Source of the DNA: Kutzneria sp. 744
Lineage (GTDB): Bacteria; Actinomycetota; Actinomycetes; Mycobacteriales; Pseudonocardiaceae
DNA length: 64,000 nucleotides
NCBI RefSeq assembly: GCF_000568255.1
Contig: NZ_KK037166.1
Location: forward strand, 1,956,941 to 2,020,940
Direction of reading: 5' to 3'
This document shows positions 46,470 to 55,464 of the stretch, in pieces. How positions within the stretch are numbered: the stretch's first letter is position 1; each line of letters starts with the position of its first letter. The translations under genes were made by a program, and so were the position numbers. The notes below the pieces were generated by a model. It made no database searches. It saw nothing but the letters and a program-made list of their open reading frames with translations, and was not told the origin of the DNA.

Positions 46470-47630
46470 ATGCGCACGACAAGGACGTTGTGCACCATCG
46501 CCGCCGCGACAGCAGTCGCCGCCGGCGTGCTGGTAGCGCCGGCCCAGGCCGCGGTGCCGGCCACGATTCCGCTGAAGATCGTCAACAACTCCGGGCGCTC
46601 CGGCCCGGTGTACATCTACGACCTGGGCACCAACCTGGCCACCGGCCAGCAGGGCTGGGCCGACGCGGGCGGCGGCTTCCACGCCTGGCCGGCCGGCGGC
46701 AACCCGCCCACCCCCGCCCCGGACGCCTCCATCGCCGGACCCGGCAACGGCGGGTCGACAACCATCCGGATCCCCAAGTTCTCAGGGCGGGTGTACTTCT
46801 CCTACGGCCAGAAGCTGGTGTTCAAGCTGACCACCGGCGGCCTGGTGCAGCCGGCGGTGCAGAACCCCACCGACCCCAACCGGAACATCCTGTTCAACTG
46901 GTCCGAGTACACCCTCAACGACGCCGGCATCTGGATCAACAGCACCCAGGTCGACATGTTCTCCGCGCCCTACGCGGTGAGCGTGGGCTCGAAGACCACC
47001 GGGCACCTGAAGGCCGGCGGCTACAACGCCGTGCTGAACGGCCTGAAGGCCATGAGCGGCTGGTCCGGGCTGATCCAGACCTCGGGCAGCACGGTCATCC
47101 GCGCACTGTCACCCGGCCACGGCGTGGAGACCGGGGCGCTGACCGAGAACGCGATGGCCGACTACGTGAACCGGGTGTGGAGCAGGTACTCCGGCTCCAC
47201 CCTGACCGTGACGCCGTTCGCCGACCAGCCCAACACCAAGTACTTCGGGCGGGTCTCCGGCAACGTCATGAACTTCACCAACAGCGCCGGCCAGGTGGTC
47301 ACCTCGTTCCAGAAACCCGACGCCTCCAGCATCTTCGGCTGCTTCAAGCTGCTGGACGCGCCGAACGACCTGGTGCGCGGGCCCATCTCCCGCACGCTGT
47401 GCGCCGGCTACAACCGGGGCACGCTGCTGACCTCGGCCAACCAGCCCGACAACAACGCCGGCGACTTCTACAAGGACAGCGTCACCAACCAGTACGCCAA
47501 GCTGATCCACAGCCAGATGGTCGACGGCAAGGCCTATGCCTTCGCCTTCGACGACGTGGGCAACTTCGAGTCGCTGGTCAACGACGGCAACCCGGCCAGC
47601 GCCACGATGACCCTGGACCCGTTCAACTAG
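46470..47630 (+). CDS. secreted GH64 beta-1,3-glucanase
   Basis: 386 residues with a signal peptide (MRTTRTLCTIAAATAVAAG, cleavage near AQA). The glycoside hydrolase 64 signature is clear: KIVNNSGRSGPVYIYDLGT, then FNWSEYTLNDAGIWINSTQVDMFSAPYAV, which carries the catalytic Glu and Asp, and AGYNRGTLL. Members release laminari-oligosaccharides from fungal or plant beta-1,3-glucan. It is divergent from the chitinase-like gene, making a small unit aimed at fungal walls. A LacI-type palindrome is in its promoter. Confidence 0.92.
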   Translation: MRTTRTLCTIAAATAVAAGVLVAPAQAAVPATIPLKIVNNSGRSGPVYIYDLGTNLATGQQGWADAGGGFHAWPAGGNPPTPAPDASIAGPGNGGSTTIRIPKFSGRVYFSYGQKLVFKLTTGGLVQPAVQNPTDPNRNILFNWSEYTLNDAGIWINSTQVDMFSAPYAVSVGSKTTGHLKAGGYNAVLNGLKAMSGWSGLIQTSGSTVIRALSPGHGVETGALTENAMADYVNRVWSRYSGSTLTVTPFADQPNTKYFGRVSGNVMNFTNSAGQVVTSFQKPDASSIFGCFKLLDAPNDLVRGPISRTLCAGYNRGTLLTSANQPDNNAGDFYKDSVTNQYAKLIHSQMVDGKAYAFAFDDVGNFESLVNDGNPASATMTLDPFN

Positions 47631-47639
47631 GTTTGGCAG

Positions 47640-48206
47640 GTGCACAAGCCCAGCAAGGCCGAGTTGGCCGCCGCCCACGGCACCGTCCTCGACGACCTGG
47701 TCGCTCCCGAGCTGAACGTCCTGTTCTGCGGGATCAACCCAGGGCTGTGGTCGGCGGCCACCGGCTTCCACTTCGCCCGTCCCGGCAACCGCTTCTGGCC
47801 GGCGCTGCATCTTTCCGGCTTCACGCCGCGGTTGTTCGACGCCTCGGAGCAGAAGTTGCTGTTGGGATTGGGGTTGGGCATCACCAACGTCGTCGCCCGG
47901 GCCACGGCCCGGGCCGACGAGTTGACGCCGACGGAGTTCGTGGAGGGCGGGAAGCGGCTGGTCTCGGTCGTGCTGAAGTATCGGCCGAAGTTCCTGGCCG
48001 TGGTGGGCGTCGGCGCGTACCGGACCGCCTTCGCCGCCCCCAAGGCCGTTGTCGGGCCGCAGGAGGCGACGATCGGCGAGACCCGGGTGTGGGTGCTGCC
48101 CAATCCCAGCGGCCTCAACGCCCACTGGCAGTTGCCGGCGCTGGCGGAGGAGTTCGGTCGGCTGCGGGCAGCAGCGTCACCGTCCCGGCCGCCCCGTCGA
48201 TCGTGA
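47640..48206 (+). CDS. mug: G/U mismatch-specific DNA glycosylase (Mug)
   Basis: 188 residues from the GTG at 47640, 9 bp after the glucanase stop. The Mug/TDG fold is shown by VLFCGINPGLWSAATGFHFA with the catalytic Asn, RPGNRFWPALHLSGFTPR, and the NPSGLNAHW motif near the end. It removes uracil or etheno-cytosine from mismatches. Its last 92 bases overlap the 3' end of the convergent phosphotransferase gene. Confidence 0.92.
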   Translation: MHKPSKAELAAAHGTVLDDLVAPELNVLFCGINPGLWSAATGFHFARPGNRFWPALHLSGFTPRLFDASEQKLLLGLGLGITNVVARATARADELTPTEFVEGGKRLVSVVLKYRPKFLAVVGVGAYRTAFAAPKAVVGPQEATIGETRVWVLPNPSGLNAHWQLPALAEEFGRLRAAASPSRPPRRS

Positions 48207-50671
48207 TCTCGTCGCCGGTGGCGATGCGCCGCGTGGCGTTCGGGACGCCCACCACGGCCGGAATCCCGTACTCCCGGGCGACGACGGCGCCGTGCGAGTT
48301 GGCGCCGCCCATCTCCATCACGAGCCCGCCGGCGGTGAGGAACAGCGGCGTCCAGCCCGGATCCGTCGACGGGGCAACGAGAATCTCGCCGGGTTCGAGG
48401 TGCGCGCCGACGGGATCCAGCACCACCCGGGCGATGCCGGTGATGTGGCCGGTGGAGGCGGCGGTGCCGACCAGGTCGCCGTCGGCCGGCGGGGCGGCGA
48501 TGGCCTCGGGGTCGGTGCCGTCGGACAGGATCATCTGCGGCACCTGACGGCGGCGCAGTTCCCGCTCGTACGACTCGTGCCGGCCGGCGACGATCTTCCG
48601 GAAGTCCTTGCCGTCCAGCGCTTCCCGGCATTCCATGAGCGACAGGAAGAACACGTCCTCGGTGCGGGCGATGCGGTCGGCGGCGGCCAGGTCCGCGCCG
48701 ACGTGCTGGAGCTGACGGCGAATCTCGGCCAGGAACTGGATCAGGAAGAACTTCGGGGTCTCCCGTAGGCCGGCGAGCCGCCGGGTGCGGCCGAGTGCGA
48801 ACCGGACGAGCCGCCCACGTACGCCGCCGGCCTTGCGGGACAACGACTGGATCATCGCCTCGGCCTCGGCGGCGCCGCGCCGGAACTGGGCGTCCGGGGC
48901 GGCGTCGGCGTCGTCCAGGCGCAGGTAGTTGGCCAGCACGCCGAGGATGTGGGCCGGGTCGTCGGACCAGCGCGGCATGCCCAGGTCGATCTCGGCGACG
49001 GCCCGGTGCCCGTAGCGGTCAAGGAACCGTTGCACAGGCGACGGAATCTCGCCGGAGGACAGGTCGACGCCGCGCAGCTCGCCGGCCACCCGCCACAGCT
49101 CCAGGTCCATCTCGGTGGTGACGTTGTGCGGGAGTCCACGAAGGACGGTCTCCAGCCCTTCGCCGCTGCCCAGCAGCCGGCGGGCGAAGGCCAGCATGAT
49201 GAACCCGGCCAGCGGCACCGGCAGCGCCTTCGGCAACATCGTCGGGATCGCCGGCAGCGCCTTGATCACGTGGTCCAGCCGGGTCCGCGAATCGTGCTCG
49301 CCGGGCAGGGCCGCGATGGCCAGCAACCGTTGGCCCACGCCGTCCAGACGCCGGTCGGCAGCCGCGGGCCGGACCATGGCCTCGGTCAGGCGGAACGGGA
49401 AACCCATGCGCAGCGCCAACTTCATGATGTGCCGCGCCGCACGAAAGGCGCCTGGGCGCACCGACATGTCGGGGTCGTCGAACAGGGATCGCATCGCGGC
49501 GGCCGTCCGGGCCTCCATGACGTCGAAGATCCTGGGCACGATGAACCGGCCCAGGCGGCTGCGCACGATCACCGTGGCGTCGACGTACACGCGCTGGCCG
49601 GCGTCGGAGAAGAAGGCCGGCCCGGCCAGGGCGTCGGTGACCGGCAGGCCGAACATGCGGCGGCCACCGCTGGCGATGAGCCGGAACGAGGCCATGCCCA
49701 TCGGTGTGATGGGGCGATAAAGGCCCTGCGCAACGGAAACACACAGGTACGCGCGACGACCCTTGCCGTCGTTGGAGGGGCTGTCGGGCACCGGGTACAG
49801 CGTGGTGATCGGACGGGCCTGGGTCAGCCACAGGGTCCCGGCGGCGTCGATGGCCCACTCGGTGTCCTGCGGGCTGCCGTAGTGCCGTTCGACGCGGTCG
49901 CCGAGCGCGGCCAGCGCGAGGATCTGCTTGTCCGACAGGCAGGGCTCGGCGGAGTCGAGCGAAACCTCTTGTGTGCCACCGCCAGCGACCGACCGGATGG
50001 CGATCTTCTTGTCCCCCAACCGCCGCTGGAGGATTCGGGCCGAGGCGGTGTCGACCACGAAGTGGTCGGGGTTGACCGAGCCGGACACGACGGTCTCGCC
50101 CAGACCGGCGTTGGCGTCGATCACGGCCTCGCGCCGCCGGCCGGTGACCGGATTGGCGGTGAACAGCACGCCCGCGACCTCGGCGTCCACCATGCGCTGC
50201 ACGACAACGGCCAACTCGACGGCGGCATGGTCGATTCCGTTGCTCTCGCGGTAGGCGTAGGCGCGATCGGTCCACAGCGAAGCCCAGCACCGGCGTACGG
50301 CGTCCAGCACGCTGTCGATGCCCACGACGTTGAGGAAAGTGTCCTGCTGGCCGGCGAAACTGGCGAACGGCAGGTCCTCGGCGGTGGCCGACGAGCGCAC
50401 GGCGACCGGGACATCCGCGCCCAGTTTCTCGTAGCCGGCCCGGATCTGGTCGGCGATGTCGGCGGGAATCTCCACCGCCAGCAGCGCCTCGCGCACCTCG
50501 TCGAGCGGGACGCCGGCCGCGACGCGGGCGATAGGCCTCGGTGGTGACGCAGAAGCCGGGCGGCACCGGCAGGCCGGCCCCCGTCAGCTCGCCCAGGTTG
50601 GCCGCCTTGCCGCCGACCGAGGCCAGCATGGTGCCGTCGATTCGGATGAAGTCCAAGGTCAGCGTCGACAT
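48115..50671 (-). pseudogene. rifampin phosphotransferase/PEP synthase-like enzyme, frameshifted
   Basis: Two frames combine into about 850 residues. The N-terminus, from the ATG at 50671, reads VGGKAANLGELTGAGLPVPPGF, the ATP-grasp start. Near 50530 one extra G (plus strand) shifts the frame; the remainder resumes as VAAGVPLDEVREALLAVE and continues through SSATAEDLPFASFAGQQDT to the C-terminal swivelling domain with catalytic His in GGANSHGAVVAREYGIP. Size and architecture match rifampin phosphotransferases, which inactivate rifamycins, though other PEP-utilising enzymes share them. If the indel is a sequencing error the gene is intact. Confidence 0.8.
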
Positions 50672-50703
50672 GACGCCGAGGTTAGGACCAAGCGCCGGTA
50701 AAC

Positions 50704-50717
50704 TCAACAGCTGTTGA
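50704..50717. promoter_or_regulatory. palindrome between the CobW and phosphotransferase genes
   Basis: TCAACAGCTGTTGA is a perfect 14-bp palindrome in the 55-bp gap upstream of the phosphotransferase gene. It is AT-richer than its surroundings and suits a MarR, TetR or GntR dimer. It is not the rifamycin-associated element known before some rph genes. Confidence 0.5.
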
Positions 50718-50726
50718 ATAACGGAC

Positions 50727-51689
50727 TCAGGCCTCGGTGTGCCGGTGCACCGCGAACATGGCCCGCTCGTCACCCTCCCCCACGCAGCTGACCAGCTGTT
50801 CCTCGATGTCGCTCATGTCGACGCCGATCACCACCAGGCTGGTGCGGCGCGGCTCGGCTCTACCCCATCGGGCACGCCGCAAGCGCAGGAAGCCGCCGAC
50901 CACCTGGAGCTCGTAGCGCTCGGGCTGCCCGAAGTGGACATAGCCCTTGATGCGGAACACGCCCTCCGGGCGACCGTCGAGGAACTCGACCAGCCGCTCG
51001 GGATGCATCGGCTCGTCGGACTCGAACGAAATGCTCTGGTACAGAGCGTGCACGTGGTCGCTGTGGTCCTCGAGGTCGTCGAACGACAGCTGCGCCGACT
51101 TCGGGCGCTCGCGGCGGTCGAACAGCAGCCCCGGATCGAGCCGCCCGTGCTCCGTGGTGACGATCGCGGCGCCCTCGGCCAGCTCCGTCACCACGGCGAA
51201 CACCTCGGCCAGCGCGGCGGCGTCCACCCGGTCGACCTTGTTCAGCACCACCAGGTCCGCGACGCGCAGGTGCTTGTCCAGCTCCGGATGCCGCACGCGG
51301 GTGGCCGCGAACTCGACGACGTCCACCACCTCGACCAGGCCGCCGTACTCCACCGACGGATCGGCGCTGCCCAACACCTGCTGGGCCACCGCCTGCGGCT
51401 CGGCGATGCCGCTGGCCTCCACCACGATCACGTCCACGGCGCCGGTCAGCTTGCCCAGCACGTCGTCGAGACCGCCCTCGTCGGTCACGCAGCACACACA
51501 GCCGCCTGCCAGCGACACCATCGCGTCCACCTGACCGGCGACCGCCATCGCGTCGATGTTGACCGCGCCGAAGTCGTTCACCACCACCCCGATGCGCGTG
51601 CCGGAACCGGTCCGCAGCAGGTGGTTGAGCAGTGTCGTCTTGCCGGCGCCGAGAAATCCGGCCAGCACGATCACGGGGACGCCCACCAT
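50727..51689 (-). CDS. CobW/COG0523-family GTP-binding metallochaperone
   Basis: 320 residues, ATG at 51689 after AAAGGGA. G3E GTPase: Walker A LAGFLGAGKTTLLNHLL, the metal-binding CxCC in GGCVCCVTD, Walker B-like VIVVEASGIAEPQ and NKVD. The C-terminal CobW_C domain begins near VFRIKGYVHF. Such proteins deliver zinc, cobalt or other metals to client enzymes under GTP control. No zinc-responsive (Zur) box is obvious. It precedes the phosphotransferase gene on the same strand. Confidence 0.9.
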   Translation of the reverse strand: MVGVPVIVLAGFLGAGKTTLLNHLLRTGSGTRIGVVVNDFGAVNIDAMAVAGQVDAMVSLAGGCVCCVTDEGGLDDVLGKLTGAVDVIVVEASGIAEPQAVAQQVLGSADPSVEYGGLVEVVDVVEFAATRVRHPELDKHLRVADLVVLNKVDRVDAAALAEVFAVVTELAEGAAIVTTEHGRLDPGLLFDRRERPKSAQLSFDDLEDHSDHVHALYQSISFESDEPMHPERLVEFLDGRPEGVFRIKGYVHFGQPERYELQVVGGFLRLRRARWGRAEPRRTSLVVIGVDMSDIEEQLVSCVGEGDERAMFAVHRHTEA

Positions 51690-51753
51690 GGTCCCTTTCC
51701 CGAATGTCCCGATTTCCGCCCATGATAACCGGTGTCGTGGTTACCCTCGGTAC

Positions 51754-52128
51754 ATGATTGACTTCGAGAAGGCGGCGCTGCTCAAGCTGGCCCGCATCGA
51801 TCCGCAGGACATCGCCAAGAGCGTGGAGCCGCTGATCGTGCCCGGCGAGCAGCTGCATCTCGCGTTCAAGACGGTGCGCGACTTCGTCGTGTTCACCAAC
51901 AAGCGGGTGATCGCGGTCAACGTGCAGGGCATGACCGGCAAGAAGAAGGACTACACCTCCCTGCCGTACAGCAAGATCCAGGCCTTCTCGGTGGAGACCG
52001 CCGGCCACTTCGACCTCGACGCCGAGCTTGACCTGTGGTTCAGCGGCCTGGGCAAGGTCCGCTTCGAGTTCCGCGGCGAGTCCGACGTCCGACAAATCAG
52101 TCAGCTGATCGGCTCGTACGTGCTATGA
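51754..52128 (+). CDS. bacterial PH-domain protein
   Basis: 124 residues beginning MIDFEKAALLKLARIDPQDI. The bPH domain is seen in PLIVPGEQLHLAFKTVRDFVVFTNKRVIAVNVQGMTGKK and the strand SLPYSKIQAFSVETAG. This fold, without catalytic residues, is common in actinobacteria as a cytoplasmic or membrane-associated module. TACCCT about seven bases before the ATG suggests leaderless transcription. Divergent from the CobW gene. Confidence 0.85.
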   Translation: MIDFEKAALLKLARIDPQDIAKSVEPLIVPGEQLHLAFKTVRDFVVFTNKRVIAVNVQGMTGKKKDYTSLPYSKIQAFSVETAGHFDLDAELDLWFSGLGKVRFEFRGESDVRQISQLIGSYVL

Positions 52129-52136
52129 CCTGAGGC

Positions 52137-53093
52137 ATGCAGAACCTGTCCCGCGGCCACGTGACTTCTGTTGCCTGCACCGTGGTTCCGCTCAACCCGG
52201 ACTGCCTGGCGGCGCTGCCCGACGGCTGGCTGGCGCTGACCGAGGACGGCCTGGTCCGTATCGCCGACGACGGCAGCCCGGACCACATCGGCGAGCGGGG
52301 CCACGCCGAGTCGTACGACCCCGACGACGGGATCGGCGACTTCGACATCGGCCCGGGCATCCACGTCTCGCACGACGGCCGTTTCGCCGCCGTGGTCACG
52401 AATTTCGGCCGCTACGGCGAGGTGATCGACCTGTCGGACGGCTCTCTGGCGCTGGAGTTCGACCGGGGCGACGACGACAACTGGACCACCTACTACCCGG
52501 CCGCCTTCCTGCCCGACGGCACGTTCGTCACCGCGACCGAGAGCAACTGCCTGGACCGTTTCGACCTGAGCACCGGCGAAAACCTCACGGCACGCGACAT
52601 CTCGTACGGCGCCGAGCGCTACGAGGACTGCTTCCACGGCGGCCTCACACCCAGCCCGAGCGGCCGCTGGCTGATCGACGACGGCTGGGTCTGGCACCCG
52701 ATCGGCATCCTCCGGGCCATCGACATGGCGGTCTGGTCGCAGGATCGGTACGCCGCCGAGCACGGCATCGTCGTCGACGACCCCGACGGTTTCTGGAACC
52801 GCCCGCCGGCCTGGCTGGACGACGACGTGTTCGCGGTTCACAACCAGGCCCACGGCGTCACTCTTGATCGGGCGCCGACCTTCGAGGAGGTCGGCCGGTT
52901 CCACGGCCCCAGCGGTCGGATGTGGGCCCACCAGGGCCGGCTGCACACCGTCACCGATGAGGGCATGGAGGTCTGGGACCCGGCCGACGGCGCGCGCACG
53001 GGGCGGCTCAAGGGTTTCTCACCCACCGCGTACAACCGTGTCGCCGGCGTGTTCGCCCAGCTGACCGGCGAGCAGCTGCATACCTGGCGGTAA
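52137..53093 (+). CDS. beta-propeller (WD40-like) hypothetical protein
   Basis: 318 residues with no signal peptide or membrane segment. Repeats of about 45 residues have the pattern of propeller blades: LPDGWLALTEDGLVRIADDG, VSHDGRFAAVVTNFGRYGEVIDL, FLPDGTFVTATESNCLDRFDL, PSPSGRWLIDDGWVWHP. Probably six or seven blades. It begins 8 bp after the PH-domain gene and is likely co-transcribed. Function unknown; probably a protein-interaction scaffold. Confidence 0.72.
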   Translation: MQNLSRGHVTSVACTVVPLNPDCLAALPDGWLALTEDGLVRIADDGSPDHIGERGHAESYDPDDGIGDFDIGPGIHVSHDGRFAAVVTNFGRYGEVIDLSDGSLALEFDRGDDDNWTTYYPAAFLPDGTFVTATESNCLDRFDLSTGENLTARDISYGAERYEDCFHGGLTPSPSGRWLIDDGWVWHPIGILRAIDMAVWSQDRYAAEHGIVVDDPDGFWNRPPAWLDDDVFAVHNQAHGVTLDRAPTFEEVGRFHGPSGRMWAHQGRLHTVTDEGMEVWDPADGARTGRLKGFSPTAYNRVAGVFAQLTGEQLHTWR

Positions 53094-53218
53094 CCCCCGC
53101 CCGGCGCAACGCCGACTGCTCCCCCTGGCCCCACTCTCCCTCCGAACCGGACCAACACACGTTTCGCGTGGCGAGAACCGGGCAGTCGTCGGTAGTCACA
53201 TCGACGAAGGAGGACCCC

Positions 53219-53767
53219 ATGTCGACCACAGCCATCGTGATCGTGGTCGTTGTCGTAGTCGTTCTGCTGGCGGCCGGGCTCGCGGCCCGTCCCTACCTCA
53301 AGCGCCGGCAGCTGCAAGCGAAGTTCGGTCCCGAGTACGACCATCTGGTGCGGGACAAGGGAGATCGCCGGACCGCCGAGCAGGAGCTCGAGGAGCGCCA
53401 GCGCCGGCACGAGAAGTTCGAGCTGCGCCCGCTGACCGACGAGAGCCGCGAGGGCTACCTGCGCGACTGGGCGTGGGCGCAGGAGCAGTTCGTGGACTCG
53501 CCGCGCGGCGCGGTCCGCCGGGCCGACGAGCTGGTGGGCCAGATCATGCGCGACCGCGGCTACCCGGTCGAGGGCGCCGAGCAGCAGATCGCCGACCTGT
53601 CCGTCGAGCACTCCAAGGTGCTGGGCAACTACCGCATCGCGCACGACATCTCCAGCCGCGGCGACGACGACCCGCCGTCCACCGAGGACCTGCGCAACGC
53701 CATGCGCCACTACCGCACGCTCGTCGAGGACCTCCTCGACCACGCCACGACGGAACGGAGCAAGTGA
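53219..53767 (+). CDS. single-pass membrane protein, first of a related pair
   Basis: 182 residues, ATG at 53219 after GAAGGAGG. A membrane helix (IVIVVVVVVVLLAAGLAARP) at residues 5-24 is followed by a charged coil (TAEQELEERQRRHEKFELRPL). The C-terminal domain (about 85-175) reads YLRDWAWAQEQFVDSPRGAV and ends LRNAMRHYRTLVEDLLDH. The same domain recurs in the next gene. Many actinobacteria have this secreted or membrane family with unknown function. Its TGA overlaps the next ATG. Confidence 0.8.
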   Translation: MSTTAIVIVVVVVVVLLAAGLAARPYLKRRQLQAKFGPEYDHLVRDKGDRRTAEQELEERQRRHEKFELRPLTDESREGYLRDWAWAQEQFVDSPRGAVRRADELVGQIMRDRGYPVEGAEQQIADLSVEHSKVLGNYRIAHDISSRGDDDPPSTEDLRNAMRHYRTLVEDLLDHATTERSK

Positions 53768-54543
53768 TGCCGCAGCAGCACAAGAACCCCACCACGACCG
53801 ACGACATCGCCAACTCGACCAACGCCACACCGACGACCGCCGGCACGTCCCGTGAGCGGACCGACCCGATCGACTCGGACCGCGCCGACACCGGCCGTGT
53901 CGAGTCCAATGGCACCGAGTCCGACCGCACCGCGTCCGACCGCACCGCGTCCAATCGGGTCGAGTCCGATCGCGCCGGCTCCGGCCGGGCCGAAACCGAT
54001 CACACGGACACCGGTCGAACCGATGCCGGCAAGGCCGGCCGTGCCGGGTCGGACCGGATTTCCGGCGACCGGCTCGACAATGAGGACCGCATCACCACCA
54101 ACGACGAGACGGCCCGGCCGGCCGACACCAGACTGGCCGGCACCACGCCGGCCGACCGCCGCGAGCCCGGCGCCGCGCTCGCCGGCGAGCGGGAGTCCAA
54201 GCACGACACCGCGATCGCCGGCCAGCGCGGCCCGAAGCACAACACCGACAAGCGTGAATCCGGGGCCGCCGCCGCCGACGTGCTGTTCGACGAGGCCGAC
54301 GCCGCCCGCTTCCGTGACCGCTGGCACGAGGTGCAGGCCGGCTTCGTCGACGACCCGAAGCGGTCCGTGCAGGACGCCGACGTGCTGGTCGCCGAGCTGA
54401 TGCAGTCGCTGGCCTCAGCGTTCAGCCAGCGCAAGCACCTGCTCGAGGAGAAGTGGCGCGAGGGATCGAGCGCCGAGACCGAGGATCTCCGCCTCGCGCT
54501 GCGCGGCTACCGGTCGTTCCTCGATCAGCTGCTGGCGCACTGA
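53767..54543 (+). CDS. low-complexity protein, second of a related pair
   Basis: 258 residues. Residues 1-165 are low-complexity, rich in Asp, Arg, Ser and Thr, with tandem units such as ESDRTASDRTASNRVESDRA. The C-terminal 85 residues (RFRDRWHEVQAGFVDDPKRS, ending TEDLRLALRGYRSFLDQLLAH) are homologous to the end of the preceding protein. The start overlaps the previous stop (TGATG), so expression is coupled. Unlike its partner it has no membrane helix. The disordered part may be a linker or a cell-wall-associated region. Confidence 0.78.
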   Translation: MPQQHKNPTTTDDIANSTNATPTTAGTSRERTDPIDSDRADTGRVESNGTESDRTASDRTASNRVESDRAGSGRAETDHTDTGRTDAGKAGRAGSDRISGDRLDNEDRITTNDETARPADTRLAGTTPADRREPGAALAGERESKHDTAIAGQRGPKHNTDKRESGAAAADVLFDEADAARFRDRWHEVQAGFVDDPKRSVQDADVLVAELMQSLASAFSQRKHLLEEKWREGSSAETEDLRLALRGYRSFLDQLLAH

Positions 54544-54639
54544 CCAGTCGGGGCCGCCACCCTGATGCCGACCCTGAAATGACCCTGGACCTCGCCCGTC
54601 GCGGCACCACCGGTGGCACCGCCCGGGCAGGATGGGGGC

Positions 54640-55011
54640 ATGAAGACCCTGCTGAACCTGATCTGGCTGGTGCTGTCCGGCTTCTGGATGGCGCTGGGCT
54701 ACGCCGTGGCCGGCGTGATCTGCTGCGTGCTGATCATCACGATCCCGTTCGGCATCGCGTCGTTCCGCATGGCGAGCTACGCGCTGTGGCCATTCGGACG
54801 CACCCTGGTCGACAAGCCGTCGGCGGGTGCGGGGGCGGTGCTCGGCAACATCATCTGGCTGGTGGTTGCCGGTTGGTGGCTGGCACTCGGACATCTGGTC
54901 ACCGGCTTCCTGCTCTGCGTCACGATCATCGGCATCCCGTTCGGGGTGGCCAACTTCAAGCTGATCCCGGTGTCACTGCTGCCGCTCGGCAAGCAGATCG
55001 TCGAGACCTGA
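54640..55011 (+). CDS. YccF-domain inner membrane protein
   Basis: 123 residues with two repeats of the YccF motif: LLNLIWLVLSGFWMALGYAVAG...IPFGIASFRMA and NIIWLVVAGWWLALGHLVTG...IPFGVANFKLI, giving four membrane helices. Function is unknown across the family. The last 56 bases overlap the 3' end of the convergent sigma-like gene. Confidence 0.88.
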   Translation: MKTLLNLIWLVLSGFWMALGYAVAGVICCVLIITIPFGIASFRMASYALWPFGRTLVDKPSAGAGAVLGNIIWLVVAGWWLALGHLVTGFLLCVTIIGIPFGVANFKLIPVSLLPLGKQIVET

Positions 55012-55411
55012 TTTCGTCACGCCGCGGGCCGCCAGCGCGCTCCTGAACGCGTTGCAGCGCGGCGAAGGCGTCCTTGGTGGCGGCGGCGCCGGGCTTGGGC
55101 GCGACCAAAACGTCACGGTGCCGGGGTGGCAGCGCGAACAGCGCGTCGGCGACGGCGAGCTGTCGGCGCTGCGCCACCGGCACCACGCTGTCGGTGCCCT
55201 CGCCGACCACGTCCTGCACGGTGCGGAACAGCCACAGCCGCGCCTGAATGTCCTTGCCCAGGTCACCGGCCTTGGCCGCGCGGACGAGCGTCTCCGTGAC
55301 GACGTCGTCGGCCCAGGCCTGGCGGCCCCCGGTCAACCGGTTCGCGTACGCCATCAGCGCGGCCCCGTGCTGCTGGTACAACGCCCGGACGACCTTCTCT
55401 CCCCTAGCCAT
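54956..55411 (-). CDS. sigma-70-like protein lacking a recognisable region 4 helix-turn-helix
   Basis: 151 residues from the ATG at 55411; another ATG at 55429 is possible. Region 2 of ECF sigma factors is clear: VVRALYQQHGAALMAYANRL, AWADDVVTETLVRAAK and ARLWLFRTVQDVVG. The part that should hold region 4 begins normally (VADALFALPPRHRDVLV) but then continues KPGAAATKDAFAALQRVQE, without the usual GTVKS-type helix-turn-helix, and the tail is basic. It might be a degenerate sigma factor, or may bind core polymerase without recognising -35 elements. Convergent with yccF. Confidence 0.68.
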   Translation of the reverse strand: MARGEKVVRALYQQHGAALMAYANRLTGGRQAWADDVVTETLVRAAKAGDLGKDIQARLWLFRTVQDVVGEGTDSVVPVAQRRQLAVADALFALPPRHRDVLVAPKPGAAATKDAFAALQRVQERAGGPRRDEIRSRRSACRAAAVTPGSA

Positions 55412-55464
55412 GGTTTTAGTTTCAACCATCGGCCGGGCCCCGGCATCGGGGAAACCCACAGGGC

